The notes below the pieces were generated by a model. It did not search any database. It saw only the letters and a list, made by a program, of their open reading frames with translations, and was not told the origin of the DNA. Made by a program: the position numbers and the translations under genes. Of a stretch of DNA of 27,500 bases, positions 24,981-27,500 are shown piece by piece. Each line of letters opens with the position of its first letter. The first letter of the stretch is position 1. Source of the stretch: Paulinella micropora (lineage: Eukaryota; Cercozoa; Imbricatea; Euglyphida; Paulinellidae); NCBI GenBank assembly GCA_019918135.1, contig WBZZ01005731.1, forward strand, positions 140,001-167,500, in the 5' to 3' direction.

Positions 24981-27500
24981 TCAGGTTCTGAACCAATCTT
25001 CCTTCTCCTTCTTTCTTCCCCCTCCTGCATCCTTCTCTTTTCTCCTGCTGTCTCTTGTTCTCCCTGCTGTTCTTCTTTTTCTTCTTCTCCTTCTACTACT
25101 ATTTGTATTTGTTCTTGTTCTTCTTGTTCTGCTTCCGAGTCTTGTTCTAGTTTTTGTTCTTTTTTGCTGATGTTGTTCTTCTTGCTTTTCATCCCCTCTC
25201 TCATCTAGTTCTTCTACTTGTCCTCCCTCTTCTTTTTCTTGGTTGTGATATTGGCATGACTGAAAATGTGTGGCAGAATTGTAGTACCATTGGTGCTGGT
25301 CATAAGAGAGCTCAACATCCGCAAGCAACTCAATAGGATATGCACAACGGATGTGAATACCACGACTGTCACGACAGTTGTGTTCACATTCTTCGTTATC
25401 ACAAAGTAACCAATTCCAACTGTAGTCCTTTTGCTGGCACTGATTGCATAGTGTTTGCATACAATAGTGCGAAATGAAGGAATTGCGCAACTCACCAACT
25501 TTTTTTCGCTTTAACTCTGCTATAAACTGCCCGGTGCCAATGTGCTCATGTGCTAAAATTCGCGTGATGACATCCCTAGGCAAACCTTTTACGATCGCCG
25601 TGACGAGAGCTAGAATCGAGTCAGAGCGTTTTTTGTGATCTACATCTACTTCGAACCTGAGACTCAACCAGCGTCGCTCCTCGGAAGTCCGTTGTAACAG
25701 ATCAACCAACACGGACTTGGGCGAACCACAAACCACCGCAGCCTCATGCAACAACTTTTGTGCTTCTTGCGCGCATACAGTCCGAGCCTGTTGATCTGCA
25801 GCCAAACTTTCACTAGGAAACCCTACCGCTATTAGATCTGGCACTATTTGCGGCTCGATAAGTTGCGCAGGAGCTACTTTCCCAGTGACTAGAAACATAA
25901 CAACCTGCTCAGCTCCTGCATCTGTGAGCAGGTGGGCCCAGCGCTGTTCTGTTTTACCAGCGTGCTTCTTGATAACACTCAGCAAACTGCGTTTCAGAAC
26001 ATCCACTCGAACTTTATCATCGGATTGCAAAGCATCAAGGCCGGTCACAGGAGGTTTCAGCAAGCTGATGTTGAAACGAACACGCTGCGGCACAGCCTTG
26101 CGCCCCTCCTCCAGGCATCCAAACTGCTCGTCTAGCAACGGCGTCATTTTAACATGGACGGGTGGCAGGCGGGTATCTACGCTATTGACACGAAACTCAG
26201 AGGGCGGATCCAGGGCTTGAGTGTCTCTGACAAAAGTCAAACCTTTCTCAGCGAGGATGCACCCGCCCAGAGGAGAGATAGCTTGAGACTGAATATAGTC
26301 TGCATCTATCAATGCAGCGAAAAGTTCATTGATACATTGTGCAGCAAAGGATGGGAATGCCATCTGCAGAACTCCGCGCATCCTATAAAAATCCAACGCC
26401 ATAGAAACATGCATGTCATTTACATGAATACGTTACAGACGACGGATACTGCAAGACATACTATACTGAGGCCAGACTAAAGCATGTTTGCACCTGATCC
26501 CGGGTAGGGTTTGAACAGCTGCCTTATCGCTGCGGAGATGGCAGTTTAGATCGCTCAAAGGGACTTCCTCCTTCAAGGTGCCAAGAAGATGGAGGATCGG
26601 AAACGCCACAACAGCGAGATTGTGTTCCGGTAGGTTAGCGGCACAGGAGCAACAGCAACGCGCAGGATCGGGACGGGGCGGGGGGGGCGTCTCTAACTGC
26701 TCCACAGGCCCATCAAGGATCCTCAAGATAAGCTCACGTTTGCAACCAGGTGTCAGACAGAACAGTGTCATCAGAAATCTGTCTTGCAAAAATGCTGCTT
26801 GTGCTATTGCATCCTGCTTTAACTGCGACAATTCGGTGGTGGTTGGAGGAGCCCACATGGCATCAGTGGGTGCTAAGAGCAGTGCGCCCGACGCCCACTG
26901 ACCCGCGCGGCCAGCACGACCTAGCGCTTGCCAGAACAGAGACAAAGTCTTGGGCATAGTTTGCTTGTTGGGAGCATACCACACAACACGGTCGACGGAG
27001 TGCTTGTCGACCCCCATGGCAAAGACTTGGGTAGCAGTGACAAGGTCAAGGTCATCATTGAGAAACCTGTAAACCACCCACCGACGATGACCTTCTGACA
27101 TGCCCGAGTGTGATACCCCTACCGTTCCTCCACCTCTACGGGTTTGGATGAGTTCAGCAAGTCTTTGGAGATGACGCATCGAGGAATAAAACACTATACG
27201 GCTTGTCCTCCCGGACCCCAAGGCCAAGGATAGTGTCAGCGGGCCTGGGGCCTCAGCAGCTCCTACACCAGTAAAGCGCAACATCACTCGTACGGTAGGC
27301 GCCGCTGGACCAGTCACACCCAAAACAGGGGGTTTGCTATCAGGAACAGTGCCACAGAGCCCAGGGGGCAAGGAGGACAGCATATCCTCATCACAGACTG
27401 TACGTAGTAAGAGTTCCTGCCTCTCCGTATTTTTCAGCCCCGTCATCGCAATGACGTTAATAAAGAGATTAGGGCGGTCACCGCTCAGGCGCACCGTCGC
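24981..27500 (-). CDS. Host RecQ-like superfamily 2 DNA helicase, 3' part (5' part beyond the window)
   Basis: Two same-strand frames join into one gene. The upstream part has helicase motif IV (RIVFYSSMRHLQRL), a VSHSGMSEGHR segment, motif V (ATQVFAMGVDKHSVDRVV) and motif VI (QALGRAGRAG). It is followed by a RecQ-type zinc-binding element (CKRELILRIL, then CCCSC). Motifs I-III lie outside the window. A likely 111-nt intron spans 26493-26383: donor AG|GTGCAA and acceptor TTTTTATAG|G, which keeps the frame and removes the TAA. Downstream come about 320 residues of unrecognised helical sequence, a Cys-rich cluster (CNQCQQKDYSWNWLLCDNEECEHNC) and a long Glu/Arg/Lys tail ending at 24981. The gene probably acts in DNA repair or recombination. 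It could also be a helicase from an old repeat family. Confidence 0.75.

Overview
The window is a stretch of eukaryotic nuclear DNA carrying one complete, apparently recent insertion of a Polinton/Maverick-like element, i.e. an endogenous double-jelly-roll DNA virus. The element spans 1271-22105 (20,835 bp). It is bounded by 314-bp terminal inverted repeats that differ at one position by eye, and both sides carry the same 6-bp direct repeat AGGCAG (1265-1270 and 22106-22111). The host is a eukaryote: microsatellites are very abundant, and a RecQ-like gene in the right flank has a plausible GT-AG intron. I cannot name the species. The gene set (protein-primed PolB, rve integrase, S74 fibre, ExoX-C-like proteins) fits elements of protists or algae at least as well as those of animals.

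Layout. 1-1270: host DNA with TATC repeats, a piece of an unrecognised host exon on the minus strand, and a long CTGT/GACA compound microsatellite with an inverted arrangement. 1271-1584: left TIR. 1622-2410: two paralogous small plus-strand genes with a GKYKG ExoX-C/DUF3820-like domain. 2446-10061: the morphogenesis block on the minus strand, with a beta-rich structural protein, major capsid protein, penton/minor capsid protein, adenain-like protease fused to a coiled-coil N-terminus, small basic Gly-rich protein, packaging ATPase and a small unknown. 10089-10340: a small plus-strand secreted Cys-rich protein. 10475-14255 (minus): a two-helix membrane protein and an 1149-aa fibre with a C-terminal S74 chaperone. 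14331-15779 (plus): a charged protein and the rve integrase. 15785-16949 (minus): two unknown small genes. 17374-21420 (minus): protein-primed family B DNA polymerase. 21567-21755: a small basic protein. 21792-22105: right TIR. 22106-24270: host repeats, including about 1.5 kb of GAT, GTA and AAT trinucleotide tracts. 24981-27500: 3' part of a host RecQ-like helicase gene.

The element has what is needed for a virus-transposon life cycle: integrase for insertion, PolB for replication, ATPase for packaging, protease for maturation, MCP and penton for an icosahedral shell, and a self-processing fibre with a membrane protein for attachment. No core frame is broken. The most unusual signals are non-coding. 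First, four intergenic palindromic cassettes share a TGATATTT...AAATATCA outer pair and an AAACATCG...CGATGTTT inner stem, and several supply the stop or start codon of the adjacent gene. Second, a GC-rich twin-hairpin module sits inside one of these cassettes (9629-9689) and again, in frame, inside the PolB exonuclease domain (19912-19984), like a protein-invading palindromic repeat.
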